The translations under genes were made by a program, and so were the position numbers. Shown here piece by piece: positions 24,835-33,057 of a stretch of DNA of 64,000 nt. The notes under the pieces were generated by a model, which ran no database searches, was not told where the DNA came from, and worked only from the letters and a program-made list of their open reading frames with translations. The DNA is from JAURVT01 sp049059935 (lineage in GTDB: Bacteria > Actinomycetota > Actinomycetes > Propionibacteriales > Nocardioidaceae): NCBI RefSeq assembly GCF_049059935.1, contig NZ_JBMGQR010000016.1, positions 1 through 64,000 of the forward strand, written 5' to 3'. Positions within the stretch are counted from its first letter, which is position 1, and each line of letters begins with the position of its first letter.

Positions 24835-25479
24835 TCAGGCGGACGGCGCGTAGCCGCGTCGGACGGTGGCGACCAGCCGGTCGAGCAGCTCGTCCCACGC
24901 CGCGCGCGACGCGGGCTCGAGGGACCCTCCGGTCTCCTCGATCCACCGCTCGGCGACGACGGCGAGACCGTTGATCATCGAGCTGACCAGGATCTGTGCC
25001 TCGAGGCCGTCGCCGTCGGCGCTGCGGGCGGTCAGCTCGGCGGCCATCTCGTCGGTGCAGCGCGTGAACACGTCCTGGATCAGGTGGTGGGACCGCGGGT
25101 CGGCGTGGTCGTCGCCGAGGACGCCCGAGATGTAGGCGATGACGGCGGGGAGGTCGACGCCGAGCATCGCGGCCGTCAGCTCGTCGAACAGGGCGGCGGG
25201 CGACCCGTCCCCGACGGGCGTGGCGGCCGTGGCCGCACGGAACTCCTCGACCGCGCCGGTGAGGACGCGCGTGCAGGCCGTCATGACGACCTCGTCGAGG
25301 GAGGCGAAGTGGTTGAACACGGTGCGGCGGGCGACGTCGGCCCGCTCGGCCAGCTCGTCGACGCTGAACTGACGCGACCCGCGCTCGCCGATGAGCGCGT
25401 CGGCCGCGTCGAGGATGGCCTGACGGTGCCGGGCCTTGAGGGCCGCCCGGCGGTCGGGGGCTGCGGTCTCGGCGGTCAC
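24835..25479 (-). CDS. TetR-family repressor of the MMPL transporter
   Basis: 214 residues. The N-terminal HTH (about 18-65) reads RQAILDAADALIGERGSRQF, SVDELAERADVARRTVFNHFA, the standard TetR module; the rest is a helical ligand-binding domain. It lies directly upstream of the MMPL gene, and a tandem palindrome (25492-25540) sits 20-60 bases upstream of its start, so self-repression with control of the pump is very likely. The ligand is unknown. Confidence 0.92.
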   Translation of the reverse strand: MTAETAAPDRRAALKARHRQAILDAADALIGERGSRQFSVDELAERADVARRTVFNHFASLDEVVMTACTRVLTGAVEEFRAATAATPVGDGSPAALFDELTAAMLGVDLPAVIAYISGVLGDDHADPRSHHLIQDVFTRCTDEMAAELTARSADGDGLEAQILVSSMINGLAVVAERWIEETGGSLEPASRAAWDELLDRLVATVRRGYAPSA

Positions 25480-25491
25480 CGGACCAGCCTA

Positions 25492-25540
25492 CGACGAAGG
25501 TGCACTCAGTGCATCTCTGCACCTCGTGCACCTTTCGTCG
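25492..25540 (-). promoter_or_regulatory. Tandem TetR-type operator
   Basis: Two 13-bp palindromes, TGCAC-TCA-GTGCA (25501-25513) and TGCAC-CTC-GTGCA (25518-25530), are spaced 17 bases centre to centre. They are enclosed by a further imperfect inverted repeat (CGACGAAGGTGCA at 25492-25504 and its complement at 25527-25540). Four TGCAC half-sites on the same helix face is the arrangement expected for two TetR dimers. It lies between the DUF1761 gene end and tetR start, so it serves only tetR-MMPL. Confidence 0.82.
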
Positions 25541-25546
25541 CCCGCC

Positions 25547-25960
25547 TCAGAGCAGCGCGAGGACGACGCTCGTCAGCACGCTGCCCACGAGGAAGTACGG
25601 GGCGTTGAGCAGGCCGTAGCCGATCGGGTGGGGGAAGTTCGGGTTGATCGCGATCTGGAACGTCATCGCCACCAGGTAGCCGACCCCGACCACGAGCCCG
25701 AACACCACCGCCTCGCCGAGGGACTCGATGTCGAGCGCCGCGACCAGGACGGCGCTGGCCAGCACGGTCAGGAACCCGCAGACGAGCGGGCCGACCGCCG
25801 CCACCACGGTCGGCGCCGGCGCCTCGACGCCCTCGCGACCGAGCACCCGCAGGTACTGCTCCGGCACCAGCAGGACGAAGTACAGACCACCGAGGACGGT
25901 CAGGACGACGGTGGCGACGACGACGCCGATCCAGCTGATCTGGGCGAATGCCTCGAGCAT
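25547..25960 (-). CDS. DUF1761-type membrane protein
   Basis: 137 residues with four hydrophobic segments (about 9-30, 48-70, 78-98, 112-136) and the family-like segments GGLYFVLLVPEQYLRVLGRE and the closing membrane helix. No catalytic motif is visible. GAGAGGAA lies upstream of ATG 25960. It is divergent from the WYL regulator with 106 bases between, a layout that suggests the regulator controls it. Function unknown. Confidence 0.78.
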   Translation of the reverse strand: MLEAFAQISWIGVVVATVVLTVLGGLYFVLLVPEQYLRVLGREGVEAPAPTVVAAVGPLVCGFLTVLASAVLVAALDIESLGEAVVFGLVVGVGYLVAMTFQIAINPNFPHPIGYGLLNAPYFLVGSVLTSVVLALL

Positions 25961-26066
25961 GTCGGGGTTCCTCTCACTCGCGCCGGTGCCGGTCACCGCC
26001 GCTGGGACCCACCCTCGCCGACATTCAGGACCGTTCCTGTCCGCTTGCGGCGGCAGGATGACGTCC

Positions 26067-27056
26067 ATGACCGGACCGACCTCCCGCCTGCTCTCCCTGC
26101 TCTCGCTGCTCCAGGCGCGACGCGACTGGCCGGGGTCGCTGCTGGCCGAGCGGCTCGAGATCACCGAGCGCACCGTGCGCCGCGACGTCGACCGTCTGCG
26201 CGAGCTCGGCTACGGCATCCGTGCCACCCGGGGCCCCGACGGCGGCTACCGCCTCGAGGGCGGCAGCGAGCTGCCTCCCCTGCTGTTCGACGACGACCAG
26301 GTGGTCGCGCTCGCCCTCGCCCTCCAGGTGGCCGGCGCCGGGCACCCCGCCCTGGAGGAGAGCGCCACGCGCGCGCTCGCGACCGTCAGGCAGGTGATGC
26401 CCTCGCGACTGCGTCACCGTCTGGACTCGGTGAGCGTCACCACCCTGGCGAGCACCCGCACGGACGGCGACGTGACGCCCGAGCTGCTGCAGACGCTCGG
26501 CGCGGCCGTCCGCGACCGGGAGTCGCTGCGCTTCGACTACGCCGTGCCGCACGCCGAGCCGGCGGGCGAGCCCGCTGCGCCGCGTCGGGCCGAGCCGCAC
26601 CACGTCGTCAGCGCCGGCAGTCGCTGGTACCTGCTGGCCTGGGACCTCGACCGCGGCGACTGGCGCACCTTCCGGGTCGACCGCATGACCCTCCGCACCC
26701 CTCACGGCCCGCGGTTCGCCCCGCGCGAGGTCCCCGGGGGCGACGTCGCCGACTTCGTCGCGGCCCGCTTCAAGGGGTCCACCGGGGCGAACGCGTGGGC
26801 CTGCCAGGGCCGGGCGGTGCTCGCCCTGCCCGCCGCCGAGGTCGCCCCCCACGTCCGGGACGGCGTCGTCGAGGCGCTCGGCCCCGACCGGTGCCGGCTC
26901 TCGCTCGGCGCCTGGTCCTGGCCCGCGCTGGCCGCGACGTTCGGGCGCTTCGACGCTGACGTGGGCGACGTCGAGCCCGCCGAGCTCGCGACGGCGTTCG
27001 GTCACCTGGCCGAGCGGTTCCGTCGCGCCAGTCTGCGCAAAGCTCCTCCATCTTGA
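26067..27056 (+). CDS. YafY-type HTH-WYL transcriptional regulator
   Basis: 329 residues. The N-terminal winged HTH is SRLLSLLSLLQARRDW, LAERLEITERTVRRDVDRLR; the WYL domain spans about 145-220, with the signature SRWYLLAWDLDRGDWRTFRVDRM. WYL domains sense ligands, often nucleotides or single-stranded nucleic acid. ATG 26067 was chosen over ATG 26058 because AGG lies at better distance. It is divergent from the DUF1761 gene. Confidence 0.88.
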   Translation: MTGPTSRLLSLLSLLQARRDWPGSLLAERLEITERTVRRDVDRLRELGYGIRATRGPDGGYRLEGGSELPPLLFDDDQVVALALALQVAGAGHPALEESATRALATVRQVMPSRLRHRLDSVSVTTLASTRTDGDVTPELLQTLGAAVRDRESLRFDYAVPHAEPAGEPAAPRRAEPHHVVSAGSRWYLLAWDLDRGDWRTFRVDRMTLRTPHGPRFAPREVPGGDVADFVAARFKGSTGANAWACQGRAVLALPAAEVAPHVRDGVVEALGPDRCRLSLGAWSWPALAATFGRFDADVGDVEPAELATAFGHLAERFRRASLRKAPPS

Positions 27057-27132
27057 CCAGATCTGGGGGACCATCGTGCGGTGGGCCACACCACCCCACG
27101 GGACGGTCGAGGAAGGGACGGCGGGACGCACC

Positions 27133-28341
27133 ATGACCACCGCGCAGCACGGGGCCGGCGCCCTCCAGCGCCTCGTCGTCGCACGGCAGCCGATCGTCGA
27201 CCGCGCCGGCCGGGTGGTCGCCTACGAGCTGCTCTTCCGCTCCGACGACTCCGCCGACTACGAGCTGTCCGGGGAGCACAAGACCGTCCAGGTGATCACC
27301 GGGACGATCTCGGCCGGGATCGAGCGCATGTCGCGCAGCACCCGTCTGTTCTGCAACGCCGACCGCGGTGCGCTCACCGGCACCACCCCCCTGGTGCTCC
27401 CGCCGCACTCCACCACGATCGAGGTGCTCGAGACCGTCGAGATCGACGACGAGGTCGTCGCCGGGTGTCGTGAGCTCGTCGCGCAGGGGTACCAGCTCGC
27501 GCTCGACGACTTCAGCTGGTCACCGCGGGCCGAGGAGCTGCTGGAGATCGCGAGCGTGGTCAAGATCGACCTGCTCGCCTGCACCGCAGCCGAGGTCCTC
27601 GACCTGGTCGAGCGCTGTCGTCCCCACGCGGTGACGCTGCTCGCCGAGAAGGTCGAGACCCGCGAGCAGCTCGACTGGGCCGCGTCGATCGGCTTCGAGC
27701 TCTTCCAGGGCTACGTCATCGAGCGGCCCGAGGAGATCCGCACCGCGTCGGTGGCTCCGTCGACCCTCTCCCTGGTCCAGCTGACGGCCCGGCTGGCGGC
27801 CGCGGAGGTCGAGCTCGACGAGCTGGACCGGATCATCCGCACCGACCCCGGCCTGAGCCTGCAGGTGCTGCAGCTCGCGGCCGTCGGCGCCGGCCGGGGC
27901 CTCAAGCGCCAGGTGCGCAGCGTCCACGAGGCGCTCGTGCTGATGGGGACCGCGCGGGTGGCCCGATGGGCCGCCCTGGCCGTCCTGGGCTCGGCGCCGT
28001 CGACCTCGCCCGACGCCTTCGTGCGCGCCCTGGCCCGGGCACGGGCCTGCGAGACGCTGGCCCGCGGGTGCTCCGGCGTCGACCCGTGCTTCGCGTTCAC
28101 CGCGGGGCTGATCTCCAGCCTCGACGACCTACTCGGCGTGCCCGCGAGCCGGCTCGCCGACGCGCTCGAGATCGACGCGACGCTCAAGGCCGCCGCGTTC
28201 GACCACACCGGCAGCGTGGGCGAGATCGTGGGCCGGGTGACGGCCCACGAGGCGGGTCAGGACCTGCCCGGCGTGCTCGTCGCCGAGGCCTTCGGCTGGG
28301 CGCTGGAGCAGGTGCAGACCCTCGAGCCCAACGCGGCCTGA
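27133..28341 (+). CDS. EAL-HDOD signalling protein (YuxH/CdgJ type)
   Basis: 402 residues. A degenerate EAL domain spans about 10-205: AYELLFR in place of EAL, LALDDFSW in place of DDFG, VKIDLLA, LAEKVET and FELFQGYVI. The HDOD domain follows at about 210-390 (VELDELDRIIRTDPGLSLQVL). Proteins of this architecture usually do not hydrolyse c-di-GMP and instead relay signals, often to flagellar motility. The gene converges on csrA at the edge of the flagellar locus, 14 bases away, so a link to motility is plausible. ATG 27133 starts at the first conserved residues. Confidence 0.88.
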   Translation: MTTAQHGAGALQRLVVARQPIVDRAGRVVAYELLFRSDDSADYELSGEHKTVQVITGTISAGIERMSRSTRLFCNADRGALTGTTPLVLPPHSTTIEVLETVEIDDEVVAGCRELVAQGYQLALDDFSWSPRAEELLEIASVVKIDLLACTAAEVLDLVERCRPHAVTLLAEKVETREQLDWAASIGFELFQGYVIERPEEIRTASVAPSTLSLVQLTARLAAAEVELDELDRIIRTDPGLSLQVLQLAAVGAGRGLKRQVRSVHEALVLMGTARVARWAALAVLGSAPSTSPDAFVRALARARACETLARGCSGVDPCFAFTAGLISSLDDLLGVPASRLADALEIDATLKAAAFDHTGSVGEIVGRVTAHEAGQDLPGVLVAEAFGWALEQVQTLEPNAA

Positions 28342-28355
28342 CCCCGGGCCCGACG

Positions 28356-28601
28356 TCAGTCGCCCGAGCGGCCCTGCCGCCCGAGGCGGCCGGCGATGCG
28401 GGCCACGGCGTCGTCGCTCGGCGACGCGGCCTCCCGGTTGGACTCCGCCAGGTCGTCGAGGACCTCCTGGCGGTGGACCGCCACGCTGCGGGGCGCGGAG
28501 ACGCCGACGCGGACCACGTCCCCCTTGACGTCCAGCACGGTGACGACGACGTCGTCGCCGATGACGATGCTCTCTCCGACCCGTCGGCTCAGGACCAGCA
28601 C
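28356..28601 (-). CDS. csrA: CsrA carbon storage/flagellar translational regulator
   Basis: 81 residues. The N-terminus, MLVLSRRVGESIVIGDDVVV, and VHRQEVLDDL keep the RNA-binding edges of CsrA (L4 and the arginine of the HRxE segment), followed by an acidic and then basic tail longer than in E. coli. CsrA dimers bind GGA in hairpin loops and block ribosome access. It is the last gene of flgN-flgK-flgL-fliW-csrA, the order known in Firmicutes, where FliW sequesters CsrA until flagellin is exported. Matching GGA-loop hairpins occur in four flagellar leaders in this window. Confidence 0.95.
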   Translation of the reverse strand: MLVLSRRVGESIVIGDDVVVTVLDVKGDVVRVGVSAPRSVAVHRQEVLDDLAESNREAASPSDDAVARIAGRLGRQGRSGD

Positions 28602-28652
28602 GCGCTACCCACCTCCTCGTGAGGAGCCCACGCTACCTGTGCGGACGGGCGG

Positions 28653-29090
28653 TCAGTCGTCCGACGCGTCCGGCCACAGCGGCGCGCGCACCGGCAGGTC
28701 GCCCTGCTGGACCACCTGGGCCGCCAGACGGGTCCGGTGGTTGACCACCACCGGGGCCAGCAGGTTGGCCGTCGGCGCGGACGCGTCCGCCCCGGCGTTG
28801 ACCAGCACGACCGTGACGACGGGGTCGCCGTCCTCGATGCCGAGCGAGGCGACCAGGTCGTCCTCCACCTCGGGCGCGTAGTCGGGGAAGAACGGCCCGG
28901 GCGGCACCACGAGGAAGCTGAGGTCGGGCTCGTCGAGCGACCGCAGCGAGCAGGTGAGCCCGGCGTCGTCGAGCTGGACGAGCGCGAACCGGCGGTGCTC
29001 GGGGAAGCCGAGGATCGGCTCCACCAGGCTGAGCACCGGCAAGTCGTCGTCGGTGGTGGGGGCGGGGGGCAGCGGGGACAGGGTCAGCAC
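28653..29090 (-). CDS. fliW: Flagellar assembly factor FliW
   Basis: 145 residues from GTG 29090 (AGAGG seven bases upstream); longer in-frame starts run into flgL. Conserved FliW features are PILGFPEHRRFALVQLDD, the strand with LRSLDEPDLSFLVVPPG, and NLLAPVVVNHRTRLAAQVV. FliW binds CsrA non-competitively and also binds flagellin; when flagellin is secreted, FliW is freed to antagonise CsrA. It is cotranscribed with flgL (10-base gap) and with csrA (51-base gap). Confidence 0.92.
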   Translation of the reverse strand: MLTLSPLPPAPTTDDDLPVLSLVEPILGFPEHRRFALVQLDDAGLTCSLRSLDEPDLSFLVVPPGPFFPDYAPEVEDDLVASLGIEDGDPVVTVVLVNAGADASAPTANLLAPVVVNHRTRLAAQVVQQGDLPVRAPLWPDASDD

Positions 29091-29100
29091 GATGGGCCTC

Positions 29101-29991
29101 TCAGCGCAGGAAGTCGACAAGGGACGGTTGGAGCACGCGCGCGGTGGCGCCGAGGGCGGCCTGGTAGGCCATCTCACGCAGGCCGAGCTCGGTGGCGGCC
29201 TCCGCGAGGTCGATGTCCTCGACGTCGGAGATCCGGGCCTGCAGGTCGAGCTTGCGGCTCGCGGCCACGTCGATCACCTTCTCCAGGCGCGTGCCACGCG
29301 CGCCCACGTCGGTCAGTGCGCCCGAGATGCGCGCGAGGGCCCCGTTCATGGCGTCGAGGTCGCCCGAGAGCGACGCTCCGGGGGTGCGGAGGTTGGCCGC
29401 GAGGGTCTCGAGCGCGGCGAAGACCGAGTCGGCGCCGTCACCGAAGGCCTGCGGGCCCGAGACGTCGACCCGGACGCGCTCGTCCGCGGCGACGGTGCGC
29501 TCGACGGCGCCGGCGTCACCGAGGTAGGCCCCGGTGGTCGGGTCGTAGGCACGGGCCTGGTCGGTCGTGCCGCCGAACAGCGGGCGGCCGAGCCGCGTCG
29601 AGTTCGCCTCGCCGAGCAGCTGGTTGCGGATCTGGTCGACCTCGGCGGCGAGCGCGTCGCGCCCGCCCTGGCCGATCGAGCCGCTGTTCGCGCCCTGCAG
29701 GGTGATCTGCTGAGCCCGGCGCACCGAGGTGAGCGCGCCCTGCAGCACCGAGTCGGTCTGCGCGAGCCAGTCGGCGCCGTCGGCGGCGCTGGCGGCGTTC
29801 TGCTCGACCTCGCGCAGCTCCTGACGGCGTGCGAGCACGGCCGCGGTGCCGGTGGGCGAGTCCGAGGGCCGGTTGATCGTCTTGCCGGTCGCGAGCTGCT
29901 CCTGCACGACCGCCAGACGTCCCAGGCTCGCGTGCACCGTGCCGACGGAGCGGTCGATCATCAGGCGCTGGGTGATGCGTGGCGTGGTCAT
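29101..29991 (-). CDS. flgL: Flagellar hook-filament junction protein FlgL
   Basis: 296 residues, flagellin-like. The N-terminal coiled region (residues 1-60: ITQRLMIDRSVGTVHASLGR, LATGKTINRPSDSPTGTAAV) and the C-terminal one (LAEAATELGLREMAYQAALG) pack as in flagellin; the middle is the variable domain. It forms the ring between FlgK and the filament (HAP3). ATG 29991 shares its A with the flgK stop (TGATG), so translation is coupled. Confidence 0.93.
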   Translation of the reverse strand: MTTPRITQRLMIDRSVGTVHASLGRLAVVQEQLATGKTINRPSDSPTGTAAVLARRQELREVEQNAASAADGADWLAQTDSVLQGALTSVRRAQQITLQGANSGSIGQGGRDALAAEVDQIRNQLLGEANSTRLGRPLFGGTTDQARAYDPTTGAYLGDAGAVERTVAADERVRVDVSGPQAFGDGADSVFAALETLAANLRTPGASLSGDLDAMNGALARISGALTDVGARGTRLEKVIDVAASRKLDLQARISDVEDIDLAEAATELGLREMAYQAALGATARVLQPSLVDFLR

Positions 29992-31349
29992 CAGCGGGCT
30001 CCGGTCCGGTTGATCAGCGTGTCGAGCACGGAGTCCAGCGTCGACATGACGCGGGCCGCGGCCTCGTAGGCGCGCTGCGAGGTGAGCAGGTTGACCATCT
30101 CCTCGTCGGTGTTGACGCCCGAGACGGCCTCGCGCGACGCGTCCACCTGGGCGGCGAGACCGGACTGGGTCGCAGACGCCCGGTCGGCCGAGGCGACCTG
30201 GGCGCCGACCGTCCCGACGAACGCGCGGTAGGCGGTCGACACGTCGAGCCCGGCCAGCACGTCGGCGTTGCCGCTGCCGAACGCACCCTGGGTGCTGCCC
30301 GCGGCGGCCACCTGACGCGGGTCGGTGATCGCCACGGAGAGGGTCGCCGCGGTCGTGCCGGTGAAGAAGGCGCCGCCCGGTGCGCCGTCGAGGTCCTTGC
30401 CGCCCTGGTGCGCCGTGTTGACCGCCGACGCGATGCCGGCGACGACCTGGTCGAGCGCGGCGAGGTGCCCGGGGATGCCGGTGCCGAGCAGCGACGCCGT
30501 GGCGCCGAGCGATCCGCTGGGGACGGTCGCGGCCGTCCCGTCGACCGCGAACGAGACCGGGTCGGTGGCCTGGCCGGTGATCGTCGTGGCGCCCGAGACG
30601 GTGAGCGTCCGCGCGGTGCTGCCGCCCACGAGCGTCGCGGCTCCCAGGCGCACGGTGGCGGTGCCGTCGGCCTCGTGCAGGACGCCGGCACCGGTCAGCT
30701 CGGACAGACGCATCGTCAGCTGGTCGCGCTGGTCGAGCAGGGTCGCGGCGTCGGTGCCGTCGGTGGACGCCTGGATGCTGCGGTTCACCGCGGCCAGCTC
30801 GGTGGCCAGGTCGTTGACCTGCCCCACGAGCTGCGTGGCGGACTCGCGCTGGGCGGTCCACTCCGACCCGACGGCACGGGCCTGCGCGCCGAGGGTGGAG
30901 GTCACGGTCCGGGCCGCCTCGAGCACCTGGGCCCGGGCGGCGGTGTCGTTCGGGGCGTCGGCGAGCTTGGCCCAGGCGCCGCTGAGCGCACCGAGGGCGG
31001 TGGACAACCCGTTGACGCCCGGCTCGGCGAGCGAGGCCTCGAGCCGTCCGAGCGAGGAGGCCGTGGTCGACAGCTGCTGGGCGTGGGCGTGCTCGACGCG
31101 CCCCCGCGCGTCGAGGAAGGGGTCGACGATGCGGTCGACCGCCGCGGTGGTGACCCCGGCACCCCCGGCGATCGAGCGCGACCAGAGCGCGGGCACGGCC
31201 GGCGCGCCCGCCGCCTCGGCCACGACGCGTCGGCGCGAGTACCCCTCGGTCCCGGCGTTGGCCACGTTGCCCGACGCCACGTCCATGGCCACCTGGTGGT
31301 GACGCAGCGCGGACAGCGCCGTCGAGAGCGAGGCGAAGGAGCCGGCCAT
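29991..31349 (-). CDS. flgK: Flagellar hook-associated protein FlgK
   Basis: 452 residues, HAP1. The N-terminus has the rod/hook motif (FASLSTALSALRHHQVAMDV, NVANAGTEGYSRRRVV), and the C-terminus the matching helix (NTDEEMVNLLTSQRAYEAAA, RVMSTLDSVLDTLINRTGAR). The central region is alanine/threonine-rich. It connects hook and filament. It is coupled to flgN and flgL by one-base overlaps at both ends. Confidence 0.94.
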   Translation of the reverse strand: MAGSFASLSTALSALRHHQVAMDVASGNVANAGTEGYSRRRVVAEAAGAPAVPALWSRSIAGGAGVTTAAVDRIVDPFLDARGRVEHAHAQQLSTTASSLGRLEASLAEPGVNGLSTALGALSGAWAKLADAPNDTAARAQVLEAARTVTSTLGAQARAVGSEWTAQRESATQLVGQVNDLATELAAVNRSIQASTDGTDAATLLDQRDQLTMRLSELTGAGVLHEADGTATVRLGAATLVGGSTARTLTVSGATTITGQATDPVSFAVDGTAATVPSGSLGATASLLGTGIPGHLAALDQVVAGIASAVNTAHQGGKDLDGAPGGAFFTGTTAATLSVAITDPRQVAAAGSTQGAFGSGNADVLAGLDVSTAYRAFVGTVGAQVASADRASATQSGLAAQVDASREAVSGVNTDEEMVNLLTSQRAYEAAARVMSTLDSVLDTLINRTGAR

Positions 31350-31825
31350 CAGATGCTCCGGTCGATGTTGCGGCTGCGCCGCGAGGTCTCGGTGGAGCCG
31401 TCGGAGCCGTAGGTGGGGCCGTCGACGTCCTGCATCGCGGCGAGCGTCTCGCGGATGGCGCGGTGGCCGGCGCTGAGCAGGTCGCGGTTCGACTCGGCCA
31501 GGGTGGTGATCTCGGCCATCGCGGTGGTGAACGACTCGTGGTGGTCGGCGAGGATGGACGACCAGGGCTCGGGCACCAGCTCGACCAGCTGGCGCAGGCT
31601 CGGGTCGTCGGGCAGCCCGAGCTGGGCCACGACGGCCGCCAGGCCCACCGCGCGGCTGAGCTCGGCGGCGCGGATCTCGTCCAGCACCGTCTCGACCTCG
31701 CGCGCCGCCCGGCCGAGGTGCCGGGTGCGGCCGCTCGCCAGGATCAGCTGCTCGGTCTCCAGCTTGTAGACGAGCAGGTCCAGCAGCTCTCTCTCGTGCC
31801 AGAGCACGGACGACAGCTCTTCCAT
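31349..31825 (-). CDS. flgN: FlgN-type export chaperone
   Basis: 158 residues, predicted all-helical with two long helices (ELSSVLWHERELLDLLVYKL, then ETVLDEIRAAELSRAVGLAA) and a final helix with SNRDLLSAGHRAIRETLAAM, the FlgN layout. FlgN chaperones FlgK and FlgL, the next two genes. ATG 31825 is chosen over ATG 31864 because the sigma-28-type promoter at 31872-31898 predicts an mRNA start near 31865, leaving a leader of about 40 bases with GAGGG eight bases before the ATG. Confidence 0.82.
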   Translation of the reverse strand: MEELSSVLWHERELLDLLVYKLETEQLILASGRTRHLGRAAREVETVLDEIRAAELSRAVGLAAVVAQLGLPDDPSLRQLVELVPEPWSSILADHHESFTTAMAEITTLAESNRDLLSAGHRAIRETLAAMQDVDGPTYGSDGSTETSRRSRNIDRSI

Positions 31826-31871
31826 CGACACGGTCCCTCGCACCTCCTCGGTCAGGATCACCATGAGAGCA

Positions 31872-31898
31872 CGATCGACCGGTCGGTCCCAGACCTGA
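31872..31898 (-). promoter_or_regulatory. Sigma-28-type promoter of flgN-flgK-flgL-fliW-csrA
   Basis: On the minus strand TCAGGTC (31898-31892) is separated by exactly 12 bases from GTCGATCG (31879-31872). The same pattern with the same spacing occurs before fliC, flgB, flbD, fliM and flhA; aligned to the classical TAAAGTTT-N11-GCCGATAA it keeps the spacing and the GCCGAT-like core. It places the anti-CsrA loop genes fliW-csrA under the flagellar sigma factor. Confidence 0.8.
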
Positions 31899-32010
31899 GG
31901 AACCCGGGTCGACGAACTGTCGAGATCGCCCCGTTCCCGGGTCCTCCACGGTTCGGAGTAGCCCGTTCGGGCCACCTCTCCCCCCGGTGGAGTAGCCCTC
32001 TCGGACCGGA

Positions 32011-32081
32011 ATCACCATTCTTGAGTATTTTTCTTGAGCGTTTCTCATCCAGATGACTGACAGCACGTCAGAGTTCTCTAC
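32011..32081 (+). promoter_or_regulatory. AT-richer leader of the flagellar sigma factor gene
   Basis: This stretch is markedly richer in A/T than the rest of the window. It holds a direct repeat of TTCTTGAG (32018-32025 and 32031-32038, 13 bases apart) and, further down, a small inverted repeat CTGAC/GTCAG just before the GTG start. It probably contains the promoter of the flagellar sigma gene and a regulator site, but I cannot assign -35 and -10 elements with confidence. The sigma-28 motif is absent, so this gene is not clearly self-activated. Confidence 0.45.
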
Positions 32082-32951
32082 GTGAACCTCCTCAGCCAGC
32101 CGGTCGTCTCGGACCCGGCCACGCAGGTCGACGTCGACGACCTCGTCCGCCAGCACATGCCGCTCGTCGGTCACCTGGTGCGCGACCTGCACTCCCGGGT
32201 GCCCAGCCACGTCGACCGCGACGACCTCACCGGCACCGGCCTGGCCGCCCTCGTGGCCGCCGCCCGTGCCTGGGACGCCGAGCGCGGCGTCAGCTTCGCC
32301 CGCTACGCCTCGATCCGGGTGCGCGGCGCCCTGCTCGACGAGCTGCGCGGTCTGGACTGGGCGAGCCGCTCGGTCCGTCGTCGGGCCCGCGAGATCGACG
32401 AGGCCCGCAGCCGCGTCGCCGGCCAGATCGGTCGCAACCCCACCGACGCCGAGCTGAGCGCCGCCACCGGGCTGAGCCTGCGCGAGCTGGCCTCCCACGC
32501 CGACGACGTCTCCCGCTCGGTCGTGCTGTCGATGCAGACCTTCGAGGACGACCAGGTCGACGGCCTGGTGTCCCGCCGCGCCCCCGGTGCCGACGTGCTG
32601 CTGGAGCAGCGCGAGAAGATGGCCTACCTCCGCGACGCCGTCGACACCCTCCCCACCCGTCTGCGCACCGTCGTCGAGGGCTGGTTCCTCCAGGACCGCT
32701 CGATGGCCGACATCGCCGCCGACCTGGGGGTCTCGGAGTCACGGGTCTCGCAGATGCGGGCCGAGGCGCTCGCCCTGCTCAAGGACGGCATGAACAGCGC
32801 GCTGGCACCGGAGATGGTCCCGTCCGCGGCACGCCCCGACGGGTGCGCGGCACGCCGACGCGAGTCCTACTTCGCCGAGGTCGCCGCCCACCGCAGCTTC
32901 CGTGAGCGGCTCGCCGCGCCGGCCCCCGTGGCCGTCGCGCAGTCCGCCTGA
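32082..32951 (+). CDS. fliA: FliA/WhiG-family (sigma-28) RNA polymerase sigma factor
   Basis: 289 residues from GTG 32082. Region 2 is intact (LVRQHMPLVGHLVRDLHSRV, DRDDLTGTGLAALVAAARAW, GVSFARYASIRVRGALLDEL), followed by region 3 (RRRAREIDEARSRVAGQIGR, NPTDAELSAATGLSLRELAS) and the region 4 HTH (DTLPTRLRTVVEGWFLQDRS, MADIAADLGVSESRVSQMRA). Retaining region 3 and lacking region 1.1 fits the group 3 sporulation/motility sigmas. The 40-residue C-terminal extension is unusual. It should read the six GCCGAT-type promoters in this locus. No flgM is visible nearby. Confidence 0.92.
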   Translation: MNLLSQPVVSDPATQVDVDDLVRQHMPLVGHLVRDLHSRVPSHVDRDDLTGTGLAALVAAARAWDAERGVSFARYASIRVRGALLDELRGLDWASRSVRRRAREIDEARSRVAGQIGRNPTDAELSAATGLSLRELASHADDVSRSVVLSMQTFEDDQVDGLVSRRAPGADVLLEQREKMAYLRDAVDTLPTRLRTVVEGWFLQDRSMADIAADLGVSESRVSQMRAEALALLKDGMNSALAPEMVPSAARPDGCAARRRESYFAEVAAHRSFRERLAAPAPVAVAQSA

Positions 32952-32956
32952 CGGTC

Positions 32957-32974
32957 GCGAGAAAAACTTCTCGC
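32957..32974 (+). terminator. Short hairpin after the sigma factor gene
   Basis: A 7-bp perfect stem GCGAGAA/TTCTCGC (32957-32963 with 32968-32974) with an AAAC loop sits six bases after the sigma stop and eight bases before the fliC promoter -35. It may limit read-through into fliC. The stem is weak compared with other terminators here. Confidence 0.45.
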
Positions 32975-32982
32975 AGAAAATC

Positions 32983-33009
32983 TCAGGTCGGCCGATCCCC
33001 GGCCGATCC
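32983..33009 (+). promoter_or_regulatory. Sigma-28-type promoter of fliC
   Basis: TCAGGTC (32983-32989), 12-base spacer, GCCGATCC (33002-33009). The predicted transcript starts near 33015, giving a leader of about 50 bases that contains a GGA-loop hairpin and the AAGGAGG ribosome site. Confidence 0.85.
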
Positions 33010-33020
33010 TGACACCAGAC

Positions 33021-33057
33021 GGGCCCACGGACGGGCTCGTGATCCACTTCAAGGAGG
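33021..33057 (+). promoter_or_regulatory. Predicted CsrA sites in the fliC leader
   Basis: A 6-bp stem (33021-33026 with 33033-33038, one G-U) displays the hexaloop ACGGAC (33027-33032). Thirteen bases further, the ribosome site AAGGAGG (33051-33057) holds a second GGA. One upstream hairpin plus a site on the Shine-Dalgarno is the arrangement known for CsrA on Bacillus hag mRNA. Binding here is inferred. Confidence 0.7.

Noticed and set aside
31826..31871. GGA hairpin in the flgN leader
   Set aside because: GGA triplets occur, but I could not form a stem with a GGA hexaloop, so csrA autoregulation through this leader is not supported.
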